Assembly (NCBI RefSeq): GCF_037126465.1
Contig: NC_088201.1
Coordinates: forward strand, 197,540,403 to 197,604,402
Source: Ornithodoros turicata
Taxonomy: Eukaryota > Arthropoda > Arachnida > Ixodida > Argasidae
DNA: 64,000 nt
Reading direction: 5' to 3'
Shown here: positions 1 to 11,743 of the stretch, piece after piece
Position numbering within the stretch: position 1 is the stretch's first letter
Layout of the letters: each line of letters starts with the position of its first letter
Program-made: the position numbers and the translations under genes
Notes under the pieces: generated by a model
Databases searched by the model: none
The model's input: only the letters and a program-made list of their open reading frames with translations
What the model was told of the DNA's origin: nothing

Positions 1-1419
1 TGATTTTAGTATATTCAATTCCGTTCAGATTCTACTCAATGGCATTACCTCTGGAGCTTTTCGAGCAGCAAGGACTTGTCTCTGAAGCGTCAGCCCACTT
101 CTGATAGCTTTGGTGCAGTGCTCGTTCAAAGGCTCTAGACAAACTGAAGACAAGTGCTCACATAAAGAATTACAATGTAGACTGACAGCACTTGTTTTTG
201 GACTTTAAAAACTAAAGCAACAAAATGCTGTGACCAGTATAGGGGAACAAGGGGCAAAAGTCAAGGCCACTGGCTCATTTTGGGTCTTTTTGGTGCAAAG
301 ATGGGCCGATATTGAGGTAATTTGGCCAGGGTTTTGTCCGACTTTGCAGGGAAAACCCTCTCCTACTTCCAAGATAGGGAGGTGTCCGACATAGAGAATT
401 TCGTCCCCATGTAGTTTCAAAGGCAGCCTGCCCGTGCAATGAAATCGTGGGGAGTTGTCCGAGGTAGGGAGGTTTTTGGAGGTTTTACTGTACTATAGAG
501 CATTCCACATCATGTAATCTAACAGTTGTTCACGTTTGGATATTTTAACCATGGAATTTACCCTGCATGCACCATACCATATTTAAACACGAACAACTGC
601 TAGAGAGCAGCATGTACTGTTTCCGTATAGCACTTATGGCTTGCGTCCTGTGATCGGAAACAGTGATGTCTTTTTTCTGCTACAACCAGTAAACTACAGT
701 AAAGATTTAGAAATACTGCGTCATACCATAAAGCACTATGGAAAATGGCAGTTTGAAAAACTGGAGAAGACTGTCATTAGAATGGGGGACATGTTCTACG
801 GTGAAATTTTTTACAGTGTGTGCTGTACCACGTAATGCACTGCAGGCCTACCACAGTATGGTAACGCTCTGAATACTGATTTGCTCAAAAAAGGAATGTG
901 TGCGTTTCTTGTACTAACTTCCCCTTATGCAAGGTTGTAGAAAAATGTTTTCAGCTAATGGGTAGGGAGAGGACATCATTCTGGAGTCTCGTTGACCTAC
1001 AATGTGTCGTGTGTGAAGGTCATTTTGAAGAGTGTAGGTGGTAAATACTGTGTTCCCACATTCTTGGCAGTGTTGACTAATAACCATAATGAACTAGAGA
1101 GTACATTTGTTGCTTCATATATTTGTGTCATGGCAAAGTATGTAGAGATACATCTGTCACAACATGCAGGTGCCAAAACTGCTTTTTGTGCCTAAAATGT
1201 GACAAATAGTTGTTTGTTCAACACCACTAATCATGTGCCGGCCTCCATGACATGTCTGTGACATTCCGAAGTGATTAACATGTCCCATAGATGTGTGCAA
1301 TGCTGAAGATGATTGTGTACCTTCTATGGATTCTTGTTTCAAGAAAAGTACTGTGTGATTTGCTAACAGCACCTAGCTGTACCTTCACAATTCTACATAA
1401 AAATATGTCAAGTTTCCGG

Positions 1420-1600
1420 AAGGAAACATCATGAAGGTCCATAGCGAAAACCCCTGAGACGAGGGATAGGAAGGGACATACACAATGTCTCAACATAGCG
1501 TGTTTATGTCCCTTCTTGTACCTCCTCTTCAGGTCTCGCCATCATGGACACTATCACCAGCTCGCTTGCTGTTGAATCGTTCTTTCAACGATAAGGGTCA
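1420..1600. repeat. Degenerate palindrome, same family as 31262-31352
   Basis: ACCCCTGAGACGAGGGATAGG and a later CTTGTACCTC / CAGGTCTCG form diverged inverted arms around CAATGTCTCAACATAGCG. The following CACCAGCTCGCTTGCT also follows the much better preserved palindrome at 31.3 kb. This indicates two copies of one foldback family. Confidence 0.5.
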
Positions 1601-2023
1601 CTTTCATGGACTCGATGGCAGCCAACATGCTGTCAATAAAAGGAATAATGGAAGGAGCTCAATATGATCCTTAGGCTGTGCGTGGTCATTGCTTTCTGAC
1701 AAATGGTGACTTAGAATTTCAGGACAGTGCCCGCAGTGGTACTATTCTTGTGTTCTCACCCTTGACGCCCATTGTGTGTCATCGGTCACCTGTAATCTGC
1801 TAATATGCACATAGCTAAAACAAAGTATATTTGTATTTCTTTGAATACAGTTGGTACAGCACATTGTTTTTTACATGTTCTATGGAAAATATAAATAAAA
1901 AATTCTCTACTCTGCAAGTCTCCTGTTAGCTCTACAGAGCAGCTTCGAATTTCACTAGAAGCCACGTGTGAAACCTAGACCAAACTAGTGGTGAGGGTCC
2001 ATATAGGTCATAGATAGATACTA

Positions 2024-2045
2024 TTATTATTATTATTATTATTAG
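2024..2045. repeat. (ATT)n microsatellite
   Basis: About seven uninterrupted TAT/ATT trinucleotides lie next to AGATAGATA. It may be the 3' tail of an old SINE, but no head is visible. Confidence 0.8.
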
Positions 2046-4879
2046 ATCATAGGTCAGGCTTAGGTCCTGGTTGGTAGCAACGCATTTGAATCGTATTAAA
2101 AATTGGTACAGGAGGTGACCAACATAACTAAATACACCAACTGACTCTCACAAATTTTGTGGTGTTATACTTTTGAAACAACATTAATACGACGCAGTGG
2201 TCTTTTCTCCTTTGTTCCTTTTAACCTAGAAATATCAGGTCTTCGGCATCACCAGCCTTAGTTGCTGAGCATGCAGTTATTTACGTTGAGCACTGCAGTT
2301 TCATATTTGTTTCTCTGGACAAACAACCCCGCTTCCCCATTTTGATAAGAGTCTTTCAGCTTTGACAGGGCATTTGTGGACAAGGAAAACATTTGGACTA
2401 CTGTGTATTTTGCTATGAAGTGCACCGTACAAGGCAGAGGACACCATCAACCATTTCCACCAAGGTTATTAAATTTGTGATAAAGTACATATACCTTTTG
2501 TCACTGACTAATTTGGTGGCAAAGTTACTTGAGTGGCAGTAGTGCAATTTTAAGCACATGTTTAAAAAAATAGGATATGGGAAGTGCTGACTGGTTGGAC
2601 ATGTGGAGTACCCAATATAATAATTGGGGGTTTACGTCGCGAGACAACTGAGTGTGGAATACACAGCACTGTGTAACGTTCCTTATTCTGGCAATGGTAG
2701 CATGGTTCAAGAAGTGGGAAATGTTGCACTACCCTTAATAACATCTGTTGGGCCCAGCAAACAGGATACACATACCCTGATCTGAAGACACTATGCCTAA
2801 CTCAAAAGCAATATGAGATCGACCCGTACGTGTTTATTTGCGAAACTATTATGAATGAAATATGGCCTGTGTGGAATAGAACAATGCGCACACTCAAGTA
2901 AACATGCAAAAAATACGTATAAGGGCTCTCGTCCTACATGCCGCGATGCGCTGTACGAGATAAACAACACACTACAAAACTACATCCAACACTTTTTGTG
3001 CGGGCCAGCTCTAATGAGCACTTTCATATAACCGACGAATGGTTCAACGAGTGCAGTTCGAGTGGTCACGATACATTCATACGTCGTTCATTTCAGTCGC
3101 GCTATGATGATGCACAATATATGTATCTCGTGTAACAAACCTGGCAATCGCACGATGTGCATGGACAGAAATACGGCCTTCTTTCTTTGAAGACCAGTCC
3201 TCTGCAGGTATATGCTCAAACGATCACAAAGTCTCACGTTGTTGCTCAATCGCTCCCATTCCTGTACTTGTAGTAAAAGCAGCAAACGGGTTGACGTGAA
3301 TGGCAGCTGAACGGTTGAACTGCGAAGTTCTCGAGCACACAATCACAATTTCACGCCGAAAATGATGTTGAGGTGAGTTCGCGGTTGTTGTTTCCATCGT
3401 TCAATAGTTCTCGGGATTACCTCGGACGAAACGCTCATCGTAGCCGGCGGCCATAACTGGATTTCCTCGCAAACGGGAGAAGACGCCAGGGAAGTCAGAG
3501 AAAGCCTCAGCTTTCATCCAATCAGACGCACGATTCTCTATCTATGTAGATGGAGCAGGTTTATCCCATCTACGTCACAAAAATGGCTGCGCCCATGGCT
3601 TGTTTTGGTTTCTTTGATGAATTAATTTTCGTAATAGGAAGACAAAATTGAGAAACGAAGGTGCGTTTCGGGGGCAGTTGGATGTGCTCGTTCTGAATAT
3701 CACAACCGTTTCAACGCATCGGGAAATCGGCGTAGCTGACCTTTAAGAAGAAGCTTGATCTCCACGTTCTACTGTGGATGGGATGGGGAGCTTAGGGTCA
3801 ATTATGTTGTAGCCAGCTAGAAAGGTTTTCTCTGTGCCCTCTCACAACTGAGAAAAGGTTGCTTGCATGCAGTGAGGAATACCTGAGAGAACTCGTGGGC
3901 TTTGTAGGAATATTTCCAGTCCAGCTCATTCTTGTAGGTCAATGAAAAATACATGTTTGTTGCTTAGATATGCATATGGTTTGTCATTTCACTGCCAGAA
4001 AATCAGTTCCTGACATAGGATGTTTATGGCTGTCTAAGTATACAAAAAAGAGCTTCCCTTCACTAAATGGTCATGTTCGTTGTTCTCATTTTGCCTGCTT
4101 TCGTTGCATTTGCATCGTGTGGTGTAAATTTGGGACAGTGATCCTTACATTATATGTTGATAAATGAGGTCATGCTCATTTTTTCAATTATGCATTGGAC
4201 TATTTTGGCAGTTGTCTTGAAATAGTCTTCGAAGCCATGAAACTTCTAAAAAAAATAAAGGTAAGCTTATAGATGTATTTTCATATGTTCTTTCATTTTC
4301 AAATGTATGCTCCTGATTAAGGGAAAGAATAATGATTAGATACATGTGTAGCGGTTGTTTATCCATGACGTTAAAAAAACGGTATCAGTATATTTACAAT
4401 TTGTAGTCATAATGAATGCTACAGAGAAAAAAAGCAAAGAAAAGCGATGATGTTTACTTTGTGTTACAACTTCTTCACTTGGGGATTCTACGTTCAATTA
4501 AACCATGTCGTTTGCTTTCACCCATTGTATTGTTGAAAAACCTATGACGTTACTTGTGCGATGATATCATCCTTCAGTCCACTGATATTGCTATGCAACA
4601 TGAATTTCAGCTTTGGGGAACCATAGGTTGCGGTGGGGGACCTCTCCCGCAGGTTTCCAGAAAAGAATGGAAAGGGACAAATGAAAAGACGGGGAAAACC
4701 GGTTCTGTAGGGCTGGGGGACAGTGAACTTGTATCTGTGTGTATGCTATTGTGTCCTTCTCATGGAAATATTCAACAAAATCCAAGAATGTGAGTCAAAA
4801 TTGCGTTTAATCTGTGCACATGTAATGATCCCGAATGCAAAAGAATGTAGGGGGAAATAAAAAGGGGGAAAGAAAAATA

Positions 4880-5225
4880 TACAGGGTGTCCCAGCTAAAT
4901 GTGACCATATTTTTTAAAAGTATATCACGTTTCCCGATATCAAATCAATTGCAATATATCATATGGTGAAGGGCAGTCCCTAGTAGGGCATTAGCAGACT
5001 CCTAAGGCAGTGTCTTAAATAACTTTGAATAATCAGCTTCTTAATTATAAAAGCTACGGAGTTCTTCGAATGAGAACATCTGATCTCTTCGGTCACCAGA
5101 TACTAAAGCCGTTTTCAGAACAAAAATTCCTTCGACGTTCGCAATAAAATTCCTGAAGGAACACCATTTATTTCTTTATTTTATTCATTGCACATCTACA
5201 GGGTGTCCCAGAAAACGTGTCATTT
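4880..5225 (+). mobile_element. Two CAGGGTGTCCCA element ends
   Basis: TACAGGGTGTCCCAGCTAAA at about 4884 and TACAGGGTGTCCCAGAAAAC at about 5200 are direct repeats of a terminal sequence that is common at the ends of Tc1/mariner-like arthropod MITEs (TA followed by CAGGGTGTCCC). A third, ACACGGTGTCCCAGTAAC, is at about 48203. No opposite ends were found, so boundaries are unknown. Confidence 0.45.
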
Positions 5226-5469
5226 AATTATGATAAAAAACCACACCACCTAGAATCATGCGGTCAACGGCATTTGTTCTTACACTAGTTTTTGTCACCT
5301 CCTGATGTAAAGGTCGTGTAACGCACGTTTAATTACGTAAATTTTTGCGAACTGAAGTCGGAAATTCGCCAAGTAAAAGTCACTTTTTTACTCCACCAAT
5401 GTGAAGAGCGTGTCTAATTTATTCGAATTAACGACATTGACAGCCCTACTGGAAAATCCGATAAAAGGA

Positions 5470-5790
5470 TGATGTCACCTGCTCCCAGTGTAACAAGTAT
5501 GAAACATACCAGTTCCCGTTACGAACAATATGGCACATACCTGCTACTTGTTTGACTACTACAATACCTGTCCCACTGTGACTGGTATGGAGTATACCTG
5601 CTGCCCTTGTAACAGGTATGGAGTATACCTGCTCCCTTAGTAACAAGTATGGAGTATACCTGCTCCCTTTGTAACAGGTATGGAGTATACCTTCTCCCTT
5701 TGTAACAGGTATTGAATATACCAGTTCCCTCATTGACTGATATGGCTTCTGTCGCACATACCTGCGCTTACACTAGCGCATACCTGTAGT
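5470..5790. repeat. Minisatellite, about 31-37-bp units
   Basis: At least six units share GTAACAGGTATGGAGTATACC followed by TGCTCCCTT. The minus-strand open frame across it (about 103 codons with repeated YSIPVT) is a by-product of the unit length and is not called as a gene. Confidence 0.85.
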
Positions 5791-6904
5791 TCATGACAGA
5801 AACAAATTAATGTTTCATGTTCAGCATGAACATCTGCTATAGCAGAAGTGGTAATGAGTTTTGAGTCTTCCGCATCGCTCAGGCTTGCCTGTCATGAAGT
5901 CTTTTTGGCAGCCTTGTCTGCACCTACGCCATTAACTGTCTAAAGTGGTAACGAATCTAGAGTCCTAGCCATTGTAAATATGCTCCAGAACATAACAGTT
6001 TTATGTAAGAATCACAAGATATCTCTACGCTGGAACGACATCCCTGCGGTAAGCAGGAATGTACGGTATATACATGTGTTCAAGTGAGCCGGAGCGTTCA
6101 CGAGGAACCAGCAATAAACAGCCCTAAGCCTTATCTCTGGTGCAGCTAATACGCATAACAATGCTAAACACACATGAACAAAAATTAAAAATCAAACATA
6201 TACTATTAAGAATGATTCGTGTTAGAGGATTGACACAAAATACACATGACAAGTGGCACTGATGAGGCCCGATGTGAGATCATAATGAGTTAGGTATTCG
6301 CGGGGCTTTCTGCACCACTATTCACCTCTTCGCTGTAAAACTTATACTGTAGGTTCACATCGGTACAAAGAACCATCGTCACATTTACCTGGGACAACCT
6401 GGGTTGACCTGTCACGACCCCTTTCTTTTTTTTTCTCACTTCTAATAAATATAGCCCCTTAACGGGCACTAAAATGCAAAAACAACATACCCTCAAATGA
6501 AAGTCAGTGTTTCAATTAGTAACATATTCAAACAAAATGTTCCGAATATGTGCGGCATGATGCGCACTGCTTCATTTTTCAATACTGATTCACTAAATTG
6601 TAGCCCACAATGGTTAATGGTCCTCGCGAATGTTCCACTGACAACATTTGTCTTCATGTCCTTCGAACAGCGACACCAGTCCACTTCACAACGCACACTA
6701 TGTTTTTCACCGGGGCATCTACATGGCATGGTACGCACAGCATGCTCTAAATACGCCGATGTCGAGCTGAAACGTCGTTCACTCCTTAGCGCCAAAGCAA
6801 GAAATAGTTCAGTATAATTTTCATCGTATCTTCGTAACTGAATCAGTTTTGAATTACGGTAACACGCACGAAATTAACGTAGCACGTAATGTAATCTGAA
6901 GTTA

Positions 6905-7703
6905 ATCTTCTGTCCTGAGGCAACTCCCTTCCTACCAAGCATAGTGTTGATTATACTCAAAAGGTCTTGCAGCGCAATCCACGACAAGCCGTGCTCAGCA
7001 ACAAAGGCCATCACCATAATGATTGCAGCAGCCACCGTGGTTTGTGAACCTGGCAGTGTAGCCTGGGAGAGCTCAGAGTGTACATCCTCATTCATCAAAC
7101 GATCTGCGTCTGGTGAAGGTTCGGGTACTGAATATGCGCCAATTCTTCCCATTTCAGCATCATCGTCACTGTCAATCGACAGGAGCCACATAAAATCATC
7201 TGCAGTGGAAGAGTTATCTGTGTCATCCTCTGCTGTACCAGTCTCTACTTCGGTGCCAGCAGGGCTCGTTTCCTCTTCGGTGGCCTCATATTGTGCAGTC
7301 TCAACCGCATGGGAGTTACGACTATTTTCAGTTCTGATGTCAATCACTCGTGTGGAACAACGACTTTCACTGCTGTCCTGAGATGTCGCTCTAAATGTCG
7401 CGGGTGTGCTCAACTCAACATCCACAGCACTCATTTCTGCATTGACTTCACCGGCGGAATGGAGATTTTCACAAAGAAGCGCGCTACTCCTTGTGTCTGC
7501 TTCATCTCGATGCGGGTAACATTCACACGTAGAGCACACGGTTGCCTATTCAGTTGATTCTTCGACGTGCGCCACGGACGCCTCATTTTGTACAGCAGTT
7601 TCAGACAGCCCACCCTCTGCCTGTTTTCGACGATTCTGGTCCTCGGAACTTTGAAGTCTGCATCCTTGTACAAGTATGCCTTGCTACTTCGCTTTGGAGG
7701 CAT
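6905..7703 (-). pseudogene. TNP2/EnSpm-like transposase, N-terminal part, frameshifted (copy A)
   Basis: Starting at ATG 7703, the first frame gives MPPKRSSKAYLYKDADFKVP, the counterpart of the basic N-terminal box in copies B and C. At about 7540 the reading frame changes. The second frame carries the acidic Glu/Asp/Ser region and then the hydrophobic motif (FVAEHGLSWIALQDLLSIIN, then MLGRK) that aligns with LSWTHVDGLLKLINALLGSK in copy C. Homology fades at about 6905, so the catalytic part is missing. The BEN-type gene of copy A starts 493 bp away on the opposite strand. The frame change could be an intron I did not place, but a TAG sits just upstream of the second frame. Confidence 0.6.
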
Positions 7704-8195
7704 ATCGCCTGTTTCATAAGCTCCTACAAGCGGCGCAGACTGCTTGAAAAAAAGTTTTTTATACTGCGGTGAGAAGCGTTCACAATATCCAGCAGCAGCT
7801 ATTGTTTCGATACGCATGTGGTGTGGCAGCCACGAGCATCACGATCGCGGTGCCGTGAGAGTCGTCCCGTCACATGGTGAAGTTATCAGATACAACGTAA
7901 ACTTTAACACAACACACGATCCCCGGTAGCCCTACTCATCTGCAGTTTTCATTTTCATTTGCACGGCATGACTAAAAAGCCAGTTCGTTTGAGCATTTCA
8001 TAGGGGTTCCATTTGTGAAGCTGATTTGTATAGATTTGACTGCTTTGCATTACTCCGATGGGCAGCGCCCGGCAACACTGGGCCCCACTATCCGCAATAC
8101 GTCCCCTCCGCAGTTGGCGTTCTGCTTTTCCCACGTGGTTTTTGTTAGTGACTGTGTACTGTGTGGTCTCATCAGTTTCTATCTTGGAAGACATT

Positions 8196-9997
8196 ATGTA
8201 TGCATATGTGCGCTACATAGAAGACGATGTTCCGGCAATCTTACCGGTATCGTTTATAAGAAATTTTCACCCTAAGAGTTGCGATGACTACGACACAACG
8301 AGTATGAAGAAGGCATTCTGGCAGTCGAAGAGCGGCCAAGATAAGAATTATTACAATGCGAGGGTCTTGCTACTGGGAGGTAAGTGCCATGACATGCATT
8401 CACTCTTGTGACTTGCATGCAAATACAGTTATCTCCGGGAGATAACTGCTGTATGGGAGATAACTGCTGGGAGATGCTGCTGTATCAACCAACGACGGAC
8501 ATTCTTGCTGCCGTTAGGCCTAGCAGGGCGGACACGACGGACGCGTACATGTTCATAAGTTCGTTAATTAGGTTAGTCCGAGATTAGGTCGATACAGTGA
8601 AAGCTCTTAGTCGCGTAGTACGTTGACATTCAGGGTTCTAAGATCCCAAATCACGAATTAACAATTTCGCGTACGAGTTTCCCATGTCTGTCGAAATTGT
8701 TTTAGCGAGCAAAATTACTTTCGCGGTCATTGGACGCCGGAATAGCATATGTTGGTTAGTTCGTGTCAGGGTAGCCGAAGTTCCACGTCCGCGAGTTTTT
8801 GCTATGTTATGAGTTTTTTCGGCGCACGACTGTGGATTTCAGGTAGTCTATTTTTAACTTCGGGCGTGCGAAATATTTATTTCCAGGTACACATTGCGTC
8901 CGCATTCTGTTGTTCTCACGTAAGGTTTGTATATTCCCTTTTAGAATAAAAAAAGACCTCATTGTGGAAATGGCTAGCAGGCGAATGGCGATTCCCGACG
9001 TAATAGAGGAGGGTTCAGACGCAGCTTCAAATGACGCAGGGGACGAGGTAAGAATATGCTGTCTTTAAAATGGGTGGTGTTCTCTCTTTCTTGGGGGATG
9101 TTTTCAGTGTTGTGCAGGTGGGCTACTGTTTTGTGTGTCATTGGGTATTTGTTCCTGGAGGCTTGTTCTATCTCGAATCAGACGAGACAGTACATTTCAT
9201 GTCTCAAATTGCCTAACAAAATTGTGTTGAAGGCATCGGTAAGTTAGGAGAAACAAACGCTTTCGGAAATTCAGTTTCAGGAAATCTCTCCACTGTGTGG
9301 TTTGGGGGATTGGTGAGGGGAAAAGACTGCTTATCAGAACACTATGCTGTGTGTCGATGTAACTGGGCAAATTTTTGTTGAGGTTTGTTAGATAAAGGCT
9401 CCCGAAGTATCAAATTTTTTAAAGATGTGGGACTACTGAAAGACGTATCGCTTACATTCGTGATCCAGTTGATCAACAGATAGCCATATCATAGCAATAT
9501 GAATGAAAATTTAAAAGGCACAAAGCTCAATCCTGTCTGTTTTGTACATTGGGCGAAAAACTGCACTGATTACGGTGATTTTTGGTGCTCTGAGTCGGCT
9601 TTGGTATTTTTTTTCAGATAAACAACAGCACTGCACAGGAACCTCTTGTGCCCGCAGTGTAGAGAATAGCGAAAGCGTTGTTTCTCATAAATCAACGGGG
9701 GCTTCTGCATATATATATCCCCCCCCGTTAATTTAATTTTGTTCCCGCTTTGAGAGATGAAATGTGTTGGCTAGTTGGATATGAGATGGAACTAGGCCGG
9801 AGTCTGGTCATGATCGTCATACTGCACGTTGCACTGAATAATTGCACACAGTATTGGTATAACATTCAGTTACAACTGTGCCTTTATGTTGCAGCACAAC
9901 GCACCTTCCCGTGTTGCTTCGGTAGGAATTAACAATGTCTTTAACGAGCACTTCCCTATTGAAAATTCCCCTGATGGACCATCAAACCTAATGTCTG
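8196..9997 (+). pseudogene. BEN-type gene, 5' exons only (copy A)
   Basis: Exon 1 (8196-8379, phase 1, donor GAG|GTAAGT) encodes MYAYVRYIEDDV, then AFWQS and YYNARVLLLG, matching the N-terminal block of copy B. Exon 2 is 8956-9047, 92 bp, the same length as exon 2 of copy C, ending GAG|GTAAGA. An upstream TAG acceptor (8944) would give an immediate stop and the wrong phase, so the AG at 8955 was chosen. Possible further exons are 9618-9656 and 9895-9997, which keep phase. No BEN-domain exon follows. Sequence after 9997 is a minisatellite and then short repeats, so the 3' part is lost or outside recognition. Confidence 0.55.
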
Positions 9998-10110
9998 GTA
10001 GGTTTTTGGACCCTGATGGTGCATCAGCCCTGGTGGCTGGTGGCGGCATCAGGCCTGCTGGCTGCATCAGCCCTGATGGCTGAATGTGCATCAGCCCTGA
10101 TGGATGGCTG
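9960..10110. repeat. Minisatellite of CATCAGCCCTGATGG units
   Basis: Imperfect tandem units of about 15-18 bp (CCTGATGGTGCATCAG and variants) run from the last recognisable exon of copy A into its presumed intron. The exon itself contains the seed CCTGATGGACCATCA, so the array probably grew from coding sequence. Each unit is nearly palindromic (CATCAG/CTGATG). Confidence 0.75.
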
Positions 10111-10289
10111 ACGACTCACGAGGCCTGGCTAGCATCCATGCTACCCCTCACGTAAGCACACAAACGCTGCCTTGAAAAGCTGGACCTTTAATGGTATAAA
10201 TCATATCAATGTAGAGAGCGATACAAAAGTCAATACAAGGGAAAAGACCCTTTCTTGGGTCCAAACTGTCTGCATGTGGTATATCTCAG

Positions 10290-10420
10290 GTACACACAAG
10301 TGAAAAACAGAACTTCATAGCATAGCAGGCTGTGCACCAACTACTGCCACAAATGATAGAGTATAGCTTTGACAGGAAAAGCCATACACACCTCTTTCTT
10401 GAAATCGGAAGTGGTAATCC
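10290..10420. repeat. Diverged copy of foldback-MITE family (first)
   Basis: The segment AACTTCATAGCATAGCAGGCT, followed by CCAACTACTGCCACAAATGAT, resembles the arm of the palindrome at 22289-22543 (AACTTCACCGCATAGCACGCT, then CCAACCACCATCTCGAATGAT). Two more diverged relatives are at 10605-10800 and 11470-11700. Together they make up most of the gene-free 10.1-11.7 kb. Confidence 0.5.
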
Positions 10421-10604
10421 GAGCAAGGCATGTTCTTAGCGGAATGCACATAACTGACTAGACGTGCTCACGACAGCACAGTACAAGTGAAAAGGCTTTT
10501 TTTGCATCACAACTGATATACCATAACTTTACAAAAGTGAGTGCTACTCCTCTGAGAAACTCTTACAATGAGTAGGAAATTGCACTTTTCTGACGTCCGC
10601 ACTT

Positions 10605-11700
10605 GAAAAACACAACTTCACTGCATAGTAGGCTTTGTGCCAACCACTGCCACGAATGATAGGGCACTGCTTCCAATTCAACGACAGACATCAATGTACG
10701 CCTATTTGTGTCAATTTTGAATCAGAAAGATGACAGAAAAAGGCATACACTGCCTCTCTCTTTGAATCAGAAGAGGTAATCTTAGCACCCATGACAATGT
10801 TTGGCACACAGCACACTGTACAGTGAAGGTATGTTTTTAGAGTCATCAGAACTGACTAGGCCTGTTTCTCACAGGACGTGTTCACAATGAGCGTAAGGTG
10901 ACAACACATCTTTTCAGCTGTGGAAAAAATTGCACAACAAGGTACATGACGCAATACAAACAAAAAGAAGAGTAAAAACCGGGACTACTGTACAGAAAGG
11001 GGGAAGTAAATGGGAGGACGATAATTAGGATACTTGATGTCTCGAGCGGACGCTCTTCTTCAGCAAAAGGGGGAAAGAGAAAGCTGGGGACAGAGGATGC
11101 ACAAGATGCTGCCCAACCCGCTTGTGGGCTCTTGCTGCGCTTCATGATCCCACTAGCAGGCGTGGCTGTCTGTTGAACATCTTCGAACACTCGATTTCTG
11201 TTTCCCCTTTTGCTCAAGAAGAGCGTCCACTCGAAACGTCAGGTATCCTAACTATCGTCCTCCCGCTTACTTCCCACTTTGGGTACACCAGTCACAGTTT
11301 TTACACTTGTTCGTTGTGTGCGCGGCATACCTTTTACCGGCCTGACAAAAGGGAAAAAGACCCTTGCTTGGGGCAAAAAATTCTCAGGCACAAAAAATTA
11401 GTACCGTTTTCCCTGAGCTTGGAATGAGAAGGATACTAGACGTTTTTCTTCAGGTATGCACTTGGATAACAGAACCTCACTGCAAAGCAGGCTGTTGCAC
11501 TAACCATTGCCGCGGATTATAGGGTATTTTTTCAGATTCGACGATAGAGAGTAGTGCACGCCTATCTATGTCGATCCCGATACATCAAAATCGACAGAAA
11601 AAGGCATACGCCCCCCTCTCTCTTCAAATCGGAAGTGGTAGCCCTAGCATCCGTGGCAATGGCTGGCACACAGCGTGCTGTACAGTGAAGGCATGTTTTT
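10605..11700. repeat. Two further diverged foldback-MITE relatives around the 11.0-11.3 kb foldback
   Basis: At 10610 and again at 11470 the order is the same: A-CTTCACTGCATAGTAGGCT, CCAACCACTGCCACGAATGAT, an AT-rich spacer, then AAAAGGCATAC and a CT-rich stretch ending in GGTAATC or GGTAGCC. The direct duplication of this order suggests a tandem or repeated insertion. No coding sequence was seen here. Confidence 0.45.
11001..11280. mobile_element. Foldback repeat downstream of the copy B BEN gene
   Basis: Left arm about 11001-11080 (GGAGGACGATAATTAGGATAC, then CGGACGCTCTTCTTCAGC) is the inverted, diverged copy of right arm about 11200-11280 (AAGAAGAGCGTCCACTCG, then GTATCCTAACTATCGTCCTC). 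The loop is about 120 bp. It lies beyond the stop codon of the BEN gene. Confidence 0.65.
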
Positions 11701-11743
11701 TAGTGTGCATAAAACTGACTAGACTGAGTAGTCTGAAAAATAA

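Larger units (their letters stand above)
1..4880. other. No gene recognised; AT-rich repetitive DNA
   Basis: Open frames here are all under 90 codons, unrelated to each other and without recognisable motifs. Content that can be named: a pogo/Tigger-like end (ACAGTAAAACCTCC on the minus strand, about 460-495), the degenerate palindrome at 1.4-1.6 kb and an (ATT)n microsatellite at 2024-2045. Confidence 0.5.

Noticed and set aside
5446..5757. Minus-strand frame with repeated YSIPVT peptides
   Set aside because: It is the translation of a minisatellite whose units happen to keep the frame. No start context or splice partner.
6493..6817. Overlapping open frames on both strands, possible exon of copy A transposase
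   Set aside because: Neither frame aligns with the copy C transposase, and the Cys residues do not match its finger.
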